Shown piece by piece: positions 17,648-26,541 of a DNA stretch of 64,000 nucleotides; the stretch's first letter is position 1; the number at the start of each line of letters is the position of its first letter. The notes under the pieces are model-generated. The model was not told the DNA's origin and ran no database searches. It worked only from the letters and a program-made list of their open reading frames with translations. The stretch is from contig NZ_BMOS01000002.1 of the NCBI RefSeq assembly GCF_014647195.1, positions 145,975 through 209,974 of the forward strand. The letters are read 5' to 3'. This DNA comes from Oceanobacillus indicireducens. GTDB lineage: Bacteria > Bacillota > Bacilli > Bacillales > Amphibacillaceae. Both the position numbers and the translations under genes were made by a program.

Positions 17648-18031
17648 TCAATTTGTATTATCTTCTTCCAATTCTTCTTTTTCCCCATGGATTACTTCTT
17701 CTAAATCATCTTCGAGTGTGATATCCGCTAACTTCACTTTACTCCGGTAAGCAGCTCTTGTAACCAGGTGACCAGATACAGGAGCAGTTAAGAATACAAA
17801 AACAATCCCTAGTACAAGGCGTACACTGAAGTAATTTTGACTTTCCAAAATATAAATCAACGCACCTGTTAAAGTGAGTAATACACCAAGTGTAGAACTT
17901 TTCGTTGCTGCGTGAGAGCGAGTATAAACATCAGGAAATCGAATATTCCCGATGGCACTGACAACCGCAAACAATGAACCGATAAAAATTAAAATGGCAC
18001 CGACATATTCAATCATCACGCTTACGTTCAA
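17648..18031 (-). CDS. mnhG: Na+/H+ antiporter subunit MnhG/MrpG
   Basis: Last subunit of the Mrp antiporter. Three hydrophobic helices, with the family motif GNIRFPDVYTRSHAATKSSTLG and the segment FVFLTAPVSGHLVTRAAYR, then an acidic C-terminal tail rich in Glu and Asp. The start is uncertain: TTG 18031 has GAGAGGGG 8 bases upstream; GTG 18040 and ATG 18016 are alternatives. It overlaps the end of mnhF, indicating translational coupling. Confidence 0.92.
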   Translation of the reverse strand: MNVSVMIEYVGAILIFIGSLFAVVSAIGNIRFPDVYTRSHAATKSSTLGVLLTLTGALIYILESQNYFSVRLVLGIVFVFLTAPVSGHLVTRAAYRSKVKLADITLEDDLEEVIHGEKEELEEDNTN

Positions 18032-18293
18032 TGATAACACCCCTCTCTATATACTTCGTGAAGGAAATCGTACTAATGAACGCAAGGATAGCAAGCACGA
18101 GTATCACTTCTAAGAAAGCACGAGTATCAAGGAGTATTGAAATAATCGCCAGTGATGAAATGATTTGAACACCAATCATATCAAGGGAAAGGACGCGGTC
18201 CGGTAAGCTCGGTCCGATAATAATCCGGATGAGTGTAATGGCAATCGCCACCCCGAACAGAATGAGCGACGTAACGAGTAATGTGTTAATCAT
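18009..18293 (-). CDS. mnhF: Na+/H+ antiporter subunit MnhF/MrpF
   Basis: Small 94-aa subunit with three membrane helices. The family motif RIIIGPSLPDRVLSLDMIGVQ is present at about residues 24-44 (split RIIIGPSLPDRV and LSLDMIGVQ). The ATG overlaps the mnhE stop in a TAATG junction. MrpF proteins have been linked to bile-salt and Na+ efflux, but act within the whole Mrp complex. Confidence 0.94.
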   Translation of the reverse strand: MINTLLVTSLILFGVAIAITLIRIIIGPSLPDRVLSLDMIGVQIISSLAIISILLDTRAFLEVILVLAILAFISTISFTKYIERGVIIERKRDD

Positions 18294-18775
18294 TAGCGCG
18301 TCACCTCCATAATTGCTTTTTCGAAAGTATGCAAGGATTTGAGCAACATTTCTTTCGATTCCTCGAGGTCCATCCCATGGATATATAAGTAGTCCTCTTC
18401 AGGTGCTACTTCCATGACCACTGAACCCGGCGTCAATGTAAGAAGTAATGAAATCGCAGTGATTTCCCATTCTCCCCGCATTTGCGTCTCATATTTAAAT
18501 ATGCCAGGTTTATAGGTTACTTTTGGGCTTAATATATGTTTCAATACCCAAATGCTGGATGAGAATGTCTCACGGATAAAGATGAGTAGTAATTTGAATA
18601 AAGCCCACGGACGGGCGAGATAGAATCGCTCGCCGAATAGTCGGTGCATCAAGAAGACGATTCCGATTCCGACAATATATCCGAACACGAATGTTGTGAA
18701 TTGCAGTTCGGGTTCATCACTAATAAATACCCATAATATAGCAATAAATACGTTTAGAAAAAATTGTGCTGGCAT
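18293..18775 (-). CDS. mnhE: Na+/H+ antiporter subunit MnhE/MrpE
   Basis: A 160-aa subunit: two N-terminal membrane helices (about residues 5-45), a third near 60-80, then a cytoplasmic part with the MrpE signature SLLLTLTPGSVVMEV and a final YLYIHGMDL segment. It lies 61 bp after mnhD, the longest gap inside the operon, and overlaps mnhF by one base. Confidence 0.94.
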   Translation of the reverse strand: MPAQFFLNVFIAILWVFISDEPELQFTTFVFGYIVGIGIVFLMHRLFGERFYLARPWALFKLLLIFIRETFSSSIWVLKHILSPKVTYKPGIFKYETQMRGEWEITAISLLLTLTPGSVVMEVAPEEDYLYIHGMDLEESKEMLLKSLHTFEKAIMEVTR

Positions 18776-18836
18776 CCATAGTCAGCTCCTCTTTTGACTG
18801 CTGCTCATTGTTGCTTCCTAACGAGCAGCAGATTAA

Positions 18837-20312
18837 TTACTCCAATACAGCATCAATGTAAATTTGTGGGTTGAGCAGTGTATTGGCTGCGTCGGCTACG
18901 AAGGGAGCGAAGTACTCTGCTCCGAGTCCAAAAGTAAACATAAGTGCTGTGAACAAGCCAAATGAAACCATCCAGCCCTTCTTCATCGGTACCTCGTCAT
19001 CAAAACTGATGATTGTCTCTCCCCAAAAGCTATTCAAGAAAACTCTTAAGAGGGAATAAAGGACAAAGATACTGGAAATAAAGCCGAGCGCGAGCAGAAT
19101 ATAAGAGCCCGCTTCAACTGCCCCTTGACCAACAAGTACTTTTCCGATAAAACCGCTCAGCGGCGGTACCCCGGCTAAAGATAGCATAACGATAAAGAAC
19201 ATCCATCCGAATACAGGATAGTTACGGATTAAACCACTCATGTTATCAAGCCGCTTCTCTCCTGTCACGGTAATCATAGTCCCAGCAAGCAGGAAGAGCA
19301 GGGATTTTGCAACCATGTCATGCATCAGATAATAAACCGCGCCTTCCAGTGCTTCCTGTGTCATGACGGCAAGCCCCACTAAGATAAATCCAACCGCAAT
19401 AATGACGTTATAAGCGACAATTTGCCGGATATCTTTATAAGCAATCGCTCCAATACTCCCCATAATGAGTGTCAAACCAGCTAAAATCCCGATGATTGTA
19501 TGGGTAATTTGCGGTTCATGGTAAAAGATCAACGTGAACACACGGATCATGACGTAAATTCCTACCTTTGTCAGCAATCCTCCGAACAAAGCTGCAACAG
19601 CAGTTGGTGGGGCACTGTATGAACCTGGTAACCAGAAGTACAGAAGCAATCCGGATTTCAAAGCGAAAACAATCAGGAATACAAGACTCGTCACTGTCAG
19701 TAATGGTGTCTGTCCAGATTCACTGATTAATACTGAAATATGCGCCATATTCAAGGTTCCAAGCTGTGCATACAAATATGCGATAGCAACGAGGAAAAAC
19801 CAGGAAGAAATAATATTAATAACGACATATTTAAGCGATTCTCTTAGCTGCATTCGTTTTCCGCCGAGGACGATTAATACATAAGAAGCGAGTAGCATAA
19901 TTTCAAAGTTTACATAGAGGTTGAAAATATCGCCTGTTAAAAAGGATCCGTTAACACCTGCGAGGAGGAAGTTAACAAAGGAGTAGAAATACATATACTC
20001 TATTTTCTCGCCAATTGAAGAAAAAGCATAAATTAAACAAATTAATGTCACGATACTTGCGGCGGTAACAAGAATGACTGCAAAAGAGTCTGCTACAAAC
20101 AGAATTCCAAATGGCGGCTCCCATCCCCCAAAATCGAGTCGGATGATGCCGTCCGTCTGAATCCACTGCAGCATATAGATACTTATTCCGATTGTCACGA
20201 GCAATCCTAGGACGGTTAATACCCGCTGTGTTTTTATATATGGTCTTAAAAAGATCAGAATAATGCCAAGCATAATTGGAAGAGCCATCGGCAGTACAAT
20301 AATATTATTCAT
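18837..20312 (-). CDS. mnhD: Na+/H+ antiporter subunit MnhD/MrpD
   Basis: Proton-conducting, complex-I ND2/ND4-like subunit (about 491 aa, about 14 helices). Proton_antipo_M motifs: the GDIFNLYVNFEIMLLASY region with its conserved glutamate, FALKSGLLLYFWLPGSYSAPP, and YYLMHDMVAKSLLFLLAG. ATG 20312 is chosen because the ORF's further 25 codons read through mnhC and a GGTAGGAAG site lies just before; overlap with mnhC is 8 nt. Confidence 0.94.
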   Translation of the reverse strand: MNNIIVLPMALPIMLGIILIFLRPYIKTQRVLTVLGLLVTIGISIYMLQWIQTDGIIRLDFGGWEPPFGILFVADSFAVILVTAASIVTLICLIYAFSSIGEKIEYMYFYSFVNFLLAGVNGSFLTGDIFNLYVNFEIMLLASYVLIVLGGKRMQLRESLKYVVINIISSWFFLVAIAYLYAQLGTLNMAHISVLISESGQTPLLTVTSLVFLIVFALKSGLLLYFWLPGSYSAPPTAVAALFGGLLTKVGIYVMIRVFTLIFYHEPQITHTIIGILAGLTLIMGSIGAIAYKDIRQIVAYNVIIAVGFILVGLAVMTQEALEGAVYYLMHDMVAKSLLFLLAGTMITVTGEKRLDNMSGLIRNYPVFGWMFFIVMLSLAGVPPLSGFIGKVLVGQGAVEAGSYILLALGFISSIFVLYSLLRVFLNSFWGETIISFDDEVPMKKGWMVSFGLFTALMFTFGLGAEYFAPFVADAANTLLNPQIYIDAVLE

Positions 20313-20646
20313 ACTTCCTACCTCGCAATTCTTCCATATTGTCCGTTCCAAGCGTTTGATAAGCACGGTATGCAAGTACAAGCACAAGGGCCGTCACCGC
20401 AAAGCTGATTACAATTGATGTTAGAATCAACGCTTGCGGGAGCGGATCAACAAATGTACTAACGTCGTCATCTCCCAAAATCGGCACATTCCCCTTCTTC
20501 AGTCCGCCCATCGTAATGATTAATAAATGTGTGGCATGGGAATAGACGGCCGTTCCGAGAATGACACGAATCACACTTTTCGATAAGACGAGATAAGTCG
20601 CAATCGTGACCAAAACGCCGGTTAGGATGATCATCAATGTTTCCAT
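20305..20646 (-). CDS. mnhC: Na+/H+ antiporter subunit MnhC/MrpC
   Basis: NuoK-like 113-aa subunit with three helices and the motif DPLPQALILTSIVISFAVTA (DPLPQAL is diagnostic of MrpC). It lies 3 nt after mnhB and overlaps mnhD. Part of the membrane complex exchanging Na+ for several protons, central to alkaline and salt tolerance. Confidence 0.95.
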   Translation of the reverse strand: METLMIILTGVLVTIATYLVLSKSVIRVILGTAVYSHATHLLIITMGGLKKGNVPILGDDDVSTFVDPLPQALILTSIVISFAVTALVLVLAYRAYQTLGTDNMEELRGRKYE

Positions 20647-20649
20647 AGC

Positions 20650-21072
20650 CTACACATCCTCACTAATACTTAAGATAATCGTAATTACAACCCCAACTAC
20701 CGCGAACGATACACCAGCTTCAAATATCGTCACAGTACTTAATTCAATTTCCCCGAAAAAAGGTACTACAAAATTACCGAAGCTTTGAGTAAGAAATGGC
20801 ACATCAAATACAAATGCACCAAAGCCCGTCCCAACTGCTAGAAATGCTCCAAATGCAGCAACCTTTTTGAAATCGAGCGGAATACCCTTCTTAATCGTTT
20901 CAATATCAGTTACGAGAAGCAGCAGTACAAACGCAGCTGAAAGGGCAAGTCCGGCAATAAATCCACCGCCCGGACTGTTATGCCCCGCGAAAAACAGGTA
21001 AACAGCCAAGGTCAGGATAATAAATACAGCAAGCTTCGTAACGGTACGCAAAATGACATTATTGATTTTCAA
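20650..21072 (-). CDS. mnhB: Na+/H+ antiporter subunit MnhB/MrpB
   Basis: A 140-aa, four-helix subunit with the MrpB hallmark GHNSPGGGFIAGL at about residues 30-42 and the C-terminal IFEAGVSFAVVGV. It starts with TTG 21072 behind a GGGGG site and overlaps the mnhA end by 14 nt, consistent with coupling. Confidence 0.94.
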   Translation of the reverse strand: MKINNVILRTVTKLAVFIILTLAVYLFFAGHNSPGGGFIAGLALSAAFVLLLLVTDIETIKKGIPLDFKKVAAFGAFLAVGTGFGAFVFDVPFLTQSFGNFVVPFFGEIELSTVTIFEAGVSFAVVGVVITIILSISEDV

Positions 21073-23470
21073 ACTTATCCCCCCGATTTCCTGCCTTCAG
21101 TTTAATAATGGAGTACACTCCAATTCCGGCAATGAGGAGCACAACAACTTCAAGCATCGTATCAAACCCACGGAAGTCACTTAGAATCGTATTCACGATG
21201 TTGCGTCCGCCTGCAAGTTCATAAGAGTTCTCGAAGTATGTCGAAATCCGGTCAAACAAACGATTATTTTGAACTGCCAAAGCCACGGCAGTGAACGATG
21301 CACCAAAACCTATTGATATAAGCAATTTCGACAGATTTATTCTCCGTGGTTCGTTTTCCTTCTTCCATTCCGGTAAGAAATAATAAGCAACAAGGAAGAG
21401 AACGGTTGTTACCGTCTCAATGACCATTTGCGTTAGTGCAAGGTCGGGCGCTCGGAAGATAACGAATAACAGCGCAACTCCGTAACCCAAAACACTATTT
21501 AGGAGAATAGCAGTGAGCCGGGATTTTGCAAACAGAATGGAAATAGCCGCAATAATCAGCGTCAGTGCAATGATCCATTCAAAAATTGATATCTCCGCAT
21601 TACCTGAGATCGTAAAGTCATATGATCCCGTCAAGACAAAGGCTCCTGCCACGAGCAGGATAAAGAATAAATAAATATACATTAAATAATGACGTAAAAG
21701 ACCTGTCATATAACTGTTCGTAAACTTCCTGGACGATTTAACACTTTGCTCCAGTGTGAAGTTATACAATGTATTCAGCGACCAGCCTATCGGGAAAATC
21801 GCATAGATCCAGCGCCAAGCTCTTGGGAAGGAATAGAGCAAGATACCGAGCACGACGACACCAATTGTCATCCAAAGTGCTGTATTAAGCCCATGCCAAG
21901 CCGATATTTCTACACCTAAATTCATTTCTGTTACAAGGGTCGGGAACACACTTTCCACCGCTGGACGGATAATATAATTTCCAAGCATGTTCGGCATGAG
22001 GAAAATAAGCACGACGAGTCCTGCCAAAATAACAGGAGAAATCAGCATACCGCCAGGTCCTTCATTTGCCGGTCGTTCCAGCCTTTCTTCCTTATATGGT
22101 CCAAGAAAAGTCTGAAATACGATAATCATACTGTACACAAAAGTGAAAATACTTGCCACCCACGCTACTATCGGAATCAAATTACCGATTGTATCCATAT
22201 GAAATATACCAAGCTCGGTAATATCAACTGCTGCTTGGAAGAACATTTCCTTACTTAGAAAACCATTGAATGGAGGTAAACCAGCCATGGAAAAACTTCC
22301 AATCAAAGACACGGTAAACGTAATCGGCATAATTGTTGCCAAACCTCCGAGTCTTCTGATATCCCTTGTCCCTACTTCATGGTCCACAATTCCAACTGCC
22401 ATGAATAATGCACCTTTAAAGGTGGAGTGGTTCACAAGATGGAACAATGCGGCGAAGGTTGCTTGTGAGTAAAAGACAGATTCTGTAGAATAACCGAAGT
22501 GAAGGGCAACGGAGCCCATTCCGAACATACTCATAATCATCCCAAGCTGACTAATCGTAGAAAAAGCAAGAAGAGCCTTAAGATCTGTTTGCCGCACAGC
22601 CTGAAATGAACCCCAAAACAGCGTAAACAACCCTACTCCAGTCACAATCCAGAACCATATCCCCTCACCACCAAATATTGGTGTAAAACGGGCAACCAAA
22701 TAAATTCCAGCCTTTACCATTGTCGCAGAGTGTAAATACGCGCTGACCGGCGTCGGCGCTTCCATCGCATCTGGCAACCAAATATGGAATGGGAATTGAG
22801 CAGACTTTGTAAACGCCCCAAAGAGGACGAGCAACATGGCCGGCACAAACAAACCGTGCCCCGTCATCTCCGGCATGATCTGAATAACTTCCCGCACACT
22901 CAGCGTTCCGGTCATTGTATAGATCATTAAAAATCCAATAAGCATACCAAAACCGCCACTTACCGTGATAAGTAATGATTTCTGTGCTCCTTCCCTGGAA
23001 CGCTTCCGCTGATACCAGAATGCAATTAAGAGGAAAGAAGAAATACTTGTCAGCTCCCAGAACACATAAAGCACCATCATGTTGTCAGATAGCACGACAC
23101 CAAGCATCGCACCCATAAACAGCATTAAATACGTATAAAAATGTCCCAGCTGTTCATTTTCAGACAAATAGTAAATCGAGTAAAGGATCACAAGTGTTCC
23201 AATACCCGTAATAAGTAGAGCTAAAATTAAGCTAAGCCCATCCAAATAAGTGGTAAAGTTAATTCCATAGGAAGGAATCCATGAAATGGTGTGCAAAAAA
23301 GTCTTACCGTTTGCAATCTGAGGTATATAAAACAAAAGATAGCTAAATAATGATACAGCAACAATCATCGGTAATAATCCGATATGCAGCCGCGTTCCTT
23401 TTTTATAGAAAAGCGGGTTAAGCATTGCAGCTAAAAAGGGTATAAGTACGACGAAATTCAAAGTTACCAA
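21059..23470 (-). CDS. mnhA: Na+/H+ antiporter subunit MnhA/MrpA
   Basis: Largest Mrp subunit (about 803 aa, 20 or more helices), related to the complex-I NuoL proton channel with a fused C-terminal domain. Visible: LFMGAMLGVVLSDNMMVLYVFWELTSISSFLLI (split across positions near 110-142), GAFTKSAQFPFHIWLPDAMEAPTPVSAYLHSATMVKAG-type channel segment, and the C-terminal MrpA domain with FRAPDLALTQMVIETVTTV. The likely start is TTG 23470, 7 bases after GGAGG; an in-frame TTG at 23488 precedes that site. First gene of mnhABCDEFG. Confidence 0.93.
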   Translation of the reverse strand: MVTLNFVVLIPFLAAMLNPLFYKKGTRLHIGLLPMIVAVSLFSYLLFYIPQIANGKTFLHTISWIPSYGINFTTYLDGLSLILALLITGIGTLVILYSIYYLSENEQLGHFYTYLMLFMGAMLGVVLSDNMMVLYVFWELTSISSFLLIAFWYQRKRSREGAQKSLLITVSGGFGMLIGFLMIYTMTGTLSVREVIQIMPEMTGHGLFVPAMLLVLFGAFTKSAQFPFHIWLPDAMEAPTPVSAYLHSATMVKAGIYLVARFTPIFGGEGIWFWIVTGVGLFTLFWGSFQAVRQTDLKALLAFSTISQLGMIMSMFGMGSVALHFGYSTESVFYSQATFAALFHLVNHSTFKGALFMAVGIVDHEVGTRDIRRLGGLATIMPITFTVSLIGSFSMAGLPPFNGFLSKEMFFQAAVDITELGIFHMDTIGNLIPIVAWVASIFTFVYSMIIVFQTFLGPYKEERLERPANEGPGGMLISPVILAGLVVLIFLMPNMLGNYIIRPAVESVFPTLVTEMNLGVEISAWHGLNTALWMTIGVVVLGILLYSFPRAWRWIYAIFPIGWSLNTLYNFTLEQSVKSSRKFTNSYMTGLLRHYLMYIYLFFILLVAGAFVLTGSYDFTISGNAEISIFEWIIALTLIIAAISILFAKSRLTAILLNSVLGYGVALLFVIFRAPDLALTQMVIETVTTVLFLVAYYFLPEWKKENEPRRINLSKLLISIGFGASFTAVALAVQNNRLFDRISTYFENSYELAGGRNIVNTILSDFRGFDTMLEVVVLLIAGIGVYSIIKLKAGNRGDKFENQ

Positions 23471-23922
23471 AATCAAACCTCCAATCAAAAGTCACCTGTC
23501 GACTGCATAAAACATACAGGATTTCTTCAAGAAAACATGCCGGTGTTGTTGTATATATGAAGTTATTTCATGATACCTTGACTTAATAAGTTACGCGTAT
23601 GATAATTAAGGGGCAACAAACCATTCGGAAACAAAGAATGTTGAATAGTATGTTATAAAATATTATGTGATTTTGTAGTAAAACCTTTGTGGAATTGATA
23701 TTACAAGTATTAATTATACATGAACATTAAACTGCTTGCACTTCAGAAGACTGGCGGGGCCTAAAAATAAATTTGTGTATTACTATTTTTCCCGTTTCCA
23801 CATACTTATAACATGAAGTAAATATTTTCGGTTAGGTCTTCACGAACATTAGAATACATGTTAAAATGATACAGTTTCATCAAACAAAGTGAATTAAACA
23901 GCAGAGTAATTAGGATAAAGAG
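23471..23922. other. Long divergent intergenic region, mnh operon to Usp gene
   Basis: About 450 bp of AT-rich DNA without a coding region or repeat copy. It must hold the promoters of both divergent units, but no hexamer pair with good spacing stands out. A small dyad, ATGAA/TTCAT, lies near 23557-23571. Confidence 0.5.
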
Positions 23923-24624
23923 GTGAATTTTGCCATCATGAAAAATATTAAAGGCCGTATGGATGAAAGGATTTTAGTCTGTGTTTACTATGGGCCAAAT
24001 GGTGAGCGATTAATCCGGAGAGGGCATAAACTTTCTCAAATTATGAATTGCCCATTATATGTGCTGACAGTAGACCCGCTGCCATACGACGACTTCGATG
24101 CGGAACGATCGAATTATGTGGAGGCTTGGGAAGAGTTATGCGATCAGCTTGGTATCGAAGAATTCATCTTGCGCGATAACGAAAAACGTCCGGTTGCAAA
24201 AGTAATAGCCGAAGTCGCCCATAGCCGGAACATCACGCAAATTGTTGTCGGGCAGACGCCACAGAGCCGCTGGGAAGAAATTACAAAAGGCTCCTTCGTC
24301 AATTCAATTTTGAAAGAAATAACATTTGTCGATGTGCATATCGTATCCGTCGACCGCTCTCTAAAAAGCGATGCCGATACGGATTACGAAAAAGGCGTTC
24401 GTGCATTTTTAATCAAAGACGGGGACGAATACCGGATTACCTTCACAAGAGCGAGAGAAAATTTATATGAAGGAATCTTTTATAAAGAAATCGGCACAGA
24501 CTTTAACAATGGGATCTTTAAATTTGTCACAAAGCATGGTAAAACTCGCCAACTCCATATAACAGACGACCTAGCAATAGGGGAAATCAAAGATGAACCG
24601 AATGTAAAAGTTGAGAAGCATTAG
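23923..24624 (+). CDS. KdpD-like universal stress (Usp) domain protein
   Basis: The N-terminal 150 residues form a Usp/KdpD-type nucleotide-binding domain: RILVCVYYGPNGERLIRRG, then VLTVDPLP, then IVVGQTPQSRW with the G-x2-x-S motif expected in KdpD Usp domains, ending in DVHIVSVD. The last 80 residues are charged and unrecognised; there is no kinase domain and no membrane segment. GTG 23923 (AGGA 7 bases before) and ATG 23938 (AAGAGG 14 bases before) are both possible starts. Divergent to the Mrp operon, so a role in ion or c-di-AMP-linked sensing is plausible but only inferred. Confidence 0.75.
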   Translation: MNFAIMKNIKGRMDERILVCVYYGPNGERLIRRGHKLSQIMNCPLYVLTVDPLPYDDFDAERSNYVEAWEELCDQLGIEEFILRDNEKRPVAKVIAEVAHSRNITQIVVGQTPQSRWEEITKGSFVNSILKEITFVDVHIVSVDRSLKSDADTDYEKGVRAFLIKDGDEYRITFTRARENLYEGIFYKEIGTDFNNGIFKFVTKHGKTRQLHITDDLAIGEIKDEPNVKVEKH

Positions 24625-24637
24625 GGTAACCAAGAAC

Positions 24638-24712
24638 AAAGGAGGAAGCACCCTTACAGTAAGTTTCGCGGGCGCTTGCGCCGGACGTGGCTAACCAAGG
24701 ATACCTAAGTTA
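24638..24712 (+). repeat. R3 repeat fragment
   Basis: Begins CAAAGGAGGAAGCACCC, like the R3 left end, then GGCGCTTGCGCCGGACGTGGCTAAC, like its right flank; the central palindrome is deleted. Confidence 0.5.
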
Positions 24713-24752
24713 GCCATAGCATTTAATTTAAACGTTTCCTATACAATAAACA

Positions 24753-24800
24753 AAAATACCCGGAACGAGCAGCAATGCACGGTTCCGAGTATTTTTTTTA
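24753..24800. terminator. Terminator of purC
   Basis: AAATACCCGGAAC pairs with GTTCCGAGTATTT, flanked by T-runs on both strands, so it can work in either direction. Confidence 0.9.
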
Positions 24801-25481
24801 TTCTGTGGTCATGATATTCGCGAGTTCAATTGGGTCGATTGCTTTACCATCACGACAGACGCGCATGTTGCCGCCGGAGATTTCGTCGATTAAGATAATA
24901 TTCCCTTCTTTATCACGGCCGAATTCAAGTTTAATATCGTAGAGCTCAATATTTTTCCGAGCGAGTTCTTCCTTAATAATATCGGAAATATCAATAGTTA
25001 ATTGTTTTAACGTCTCATAATCCCCGCCGGAAAGAATACCGAGCATGCTAAGTGCATCCCTGCTGATTGGTGGGTCATTACGCTCGTCATCTTTCAGCGT
25101 AACCTCCACAAACTTATCTAGTTCTTGCCCTTCCTCCGCGTATTTGCCGTAGCGACGGAGGAAACTACCAGCTGCCCGGTAGCGGCAAATAACTTCCAAA
25201 CCATCACCGAAAGCATCTGCCGGTATGACGGTCATCGTTGTCTCATCTAAATCACTAGCAATAAAGTGAGTTGGAATATTTCTCTCCTTAAGTATTTCGA
25301 AAAATAATGTGGTAAGCTTCAGCCCAGCCTGACCTGCGCCTTCCAGTGTCATCCCAACCGTATTCGCACCCGGGTCAAAAACACCAGCATCCCCTGTCAC
25401 ATCGTCTTTAAATTTCAATAAATAATTACCATTATCAAGTTCATAGACATCTTTCGTCTTACCTTCGTATAGTCGCTTCAT
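24798..25481 (-). CDS. purC: SAICAR synthase (phosphoribosylaminoimidazole-succinocarboxamide synthase)
   Basis: Purine biosynthesis: ATP-dependent joining of CAIR and aspartate. SAICAR synthase marks are EGKTKDVYELDNG at the N-terminus, a VICRYRAAGSFLRRYG segment, KLEFGRDKEGNIILIDEI and GNMRVCRDGKAID. The length of 227 aa is slightly below the usual 235-240 aa. It stands alone with its own terminator, while in Bacillus subtilis purC lies inside the purEKBCSQLFMNHD operon. Either the operon has been dispersed or this is a second copy. No riboswitch was seen in the 149-bp upstream gap. Confidence 0.92.
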   Translation of the reverse strand: MKRLYEGKTKDVYELDNGNYLLKFKDDVTGDAGVFDPGANTVGMTLEGAGQAGLKLTTLFFEILKERNIPTHFIASDLDETTMTVIPADAFGDGLEVICRYRAAGSFLRRYGKYAEEGQELDKFVEVTLKDDERNDPPISRDALSMLGILSGGDYETLKQLTIDISDIIKEELARKNIELYDIKLEFGRDKEGNIILIDEISGGNMRVCRDGKAIDPIELANIMTTE

Positions 25482-25648
25482 TTTATCCCTCAGTTCTATG
25501 GGTGTGTTATGCCTATTATTTTAGCATAGAAATTTGCGCTTGAAAAAGAACATGAGCTTATATACACTTTTGCACAAGCAGCCAAAAGAATATTTCCATA
25601 TTTTCATGTATAATAGTAATCAAGAGAAACATGCACGGAGGTGACGTA

Positions 25649-26266
25649 ATGGATGCATCTAAAATACTTGCTAAATTAGAAAATAGAACACCCCGGGTTA
25701 TGGGCGAACAACATTATAGACAATCTGCCGTACTTCTCCCCCTCACATCCATTCAGAATGAAACCCATATCCTATTTGAAGTAAGGGCGATGCATATGCG
25801 GAGTCAGCCTGGAGATGTCTGTTTCCCTGGTGGGAGGATCGACCCGCAAGATCCAAGCCCGAAGCATGCAGCAATCCGGGAAACAACGGAAGAGTTGGGG
25901 ATTAGCGCTAAGAATATTGAAGGGTTGACACCTCTTGATTATATCGTTAATGACAGCGGCCGCATCATTTATCCCTTTGTAGGAACCTTGCTTCAATCGG
26001 AAACAATCGTTCCAAACGAAGCTGAAGTAGCAGAAGTATTCACCGTCCCGCTCGATTTCTTCCTAGAAACAGAACCGGAAATTTATAAAGTCCGTGTCCA
26101 CGTGACGCCAGAAGATAATTTCCCATTCGACCGTATTGTCGGTGGCAAAGACTATAAATGGAGCGCCAACCATATCAATGAAATCTTCTATCAATACAAC
26201 GGCAAAGTAATCTGGGGACTAACCGCAAGAATACTCACCCACTTCCTTCAGCTCATTAGAAAATAA
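25649..26266 (+). CDS. CoA pyrophosphatase (Nudix hydrolase, NudL/YeaB type)
   Basis: Hydrolyses CoA and its derivatives to 3',5'-ADP and phosphopantetheine. The UPF0035-type signature RAMHMRSQPGDVCFPGGR is followed by the CoA-class Nudix box GGRIDPQDPSP...IRETTEELGI, with the RExxEExG core. Length is about 205 aa. ATG 25649 is selected for GGAGGTG five bases upstream; the earlier ATG 25631 precedes that ribosome site. Convergent with the succinate CoA-transferase gene, with an R3 repeat between them. Confidence 0.88.
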   Translation: MDASKILAKLENRTPRVMGEQHYRQSAVLLPLTSIQNETHILFEVRAMHMRSQPGDVCFPGGRIDPQDPSPKHAAIRETTEELGISAKNIEGLTPLDYIVNDSGRIIYPFVGTLLQSETIVPNEAEVAEVFTVPLDFFLETEPEIYKVRVHVTPEDNFPFDRIVGGKDYKWSANHINEIFYQYNGKVIWGLTARILTHFLQLIRK

Positions 26267-26336
26267 ACGAGACTAGAGTCAGTGCATTTGTCCTAATTCT
26301 TAAATGCAACAACGTAAAAGGCATATACGCTTCCCG

Positions 26337-26518
26337 CCCGAAGCATATATGCCTTTCTTTAACGACGTCTGGCTCCAGCGCCCGGCAACTATCAAACTTC
26401 ACACTCCTCCAATCGATAAGTCAACATCAACTCACTGCGTTCGTTGTGTTTCCTTTATCTCATTTCGGAGTGCTCCAGTTTGTACGTTGCTAACCGGGCG
26501 CTTCCGCCTTTTTATATA
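26337..26518 (-). repeat. R3 element, complete, minus orientation
   Basis: The GGCAACTATCAAAC ... GTACGTTGC arms, with GCGCCC/GGGCGC ends, enclose ACTCCTCCAATCGATAAG and CGGAGTGCTCCAG segments. It is the reverse complement of the copy at 30950-31131, with many small differences. It ends in CCGCCTTTTT and could act as a terminator between convergent genes. The preceding 26277-26300 holds a remnant of R4 (GTCAGTGCATTTGTCC). Confidence 0.8.
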
Positions 26519-26541
26519 ATTAACCCCTTTTTGTTTGAAAC

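Noticed and set aside
25482-25648. Purine riboswitch before purC
   Set aside because: The 150-bp leader shows no xpt-type aptamer core or antiterminator pair.
26304-26519. 71-codon frame between the Nudix and CoA-transferase genes
   Set aside because: It is the R3 palindrome read through; no ribosome site.
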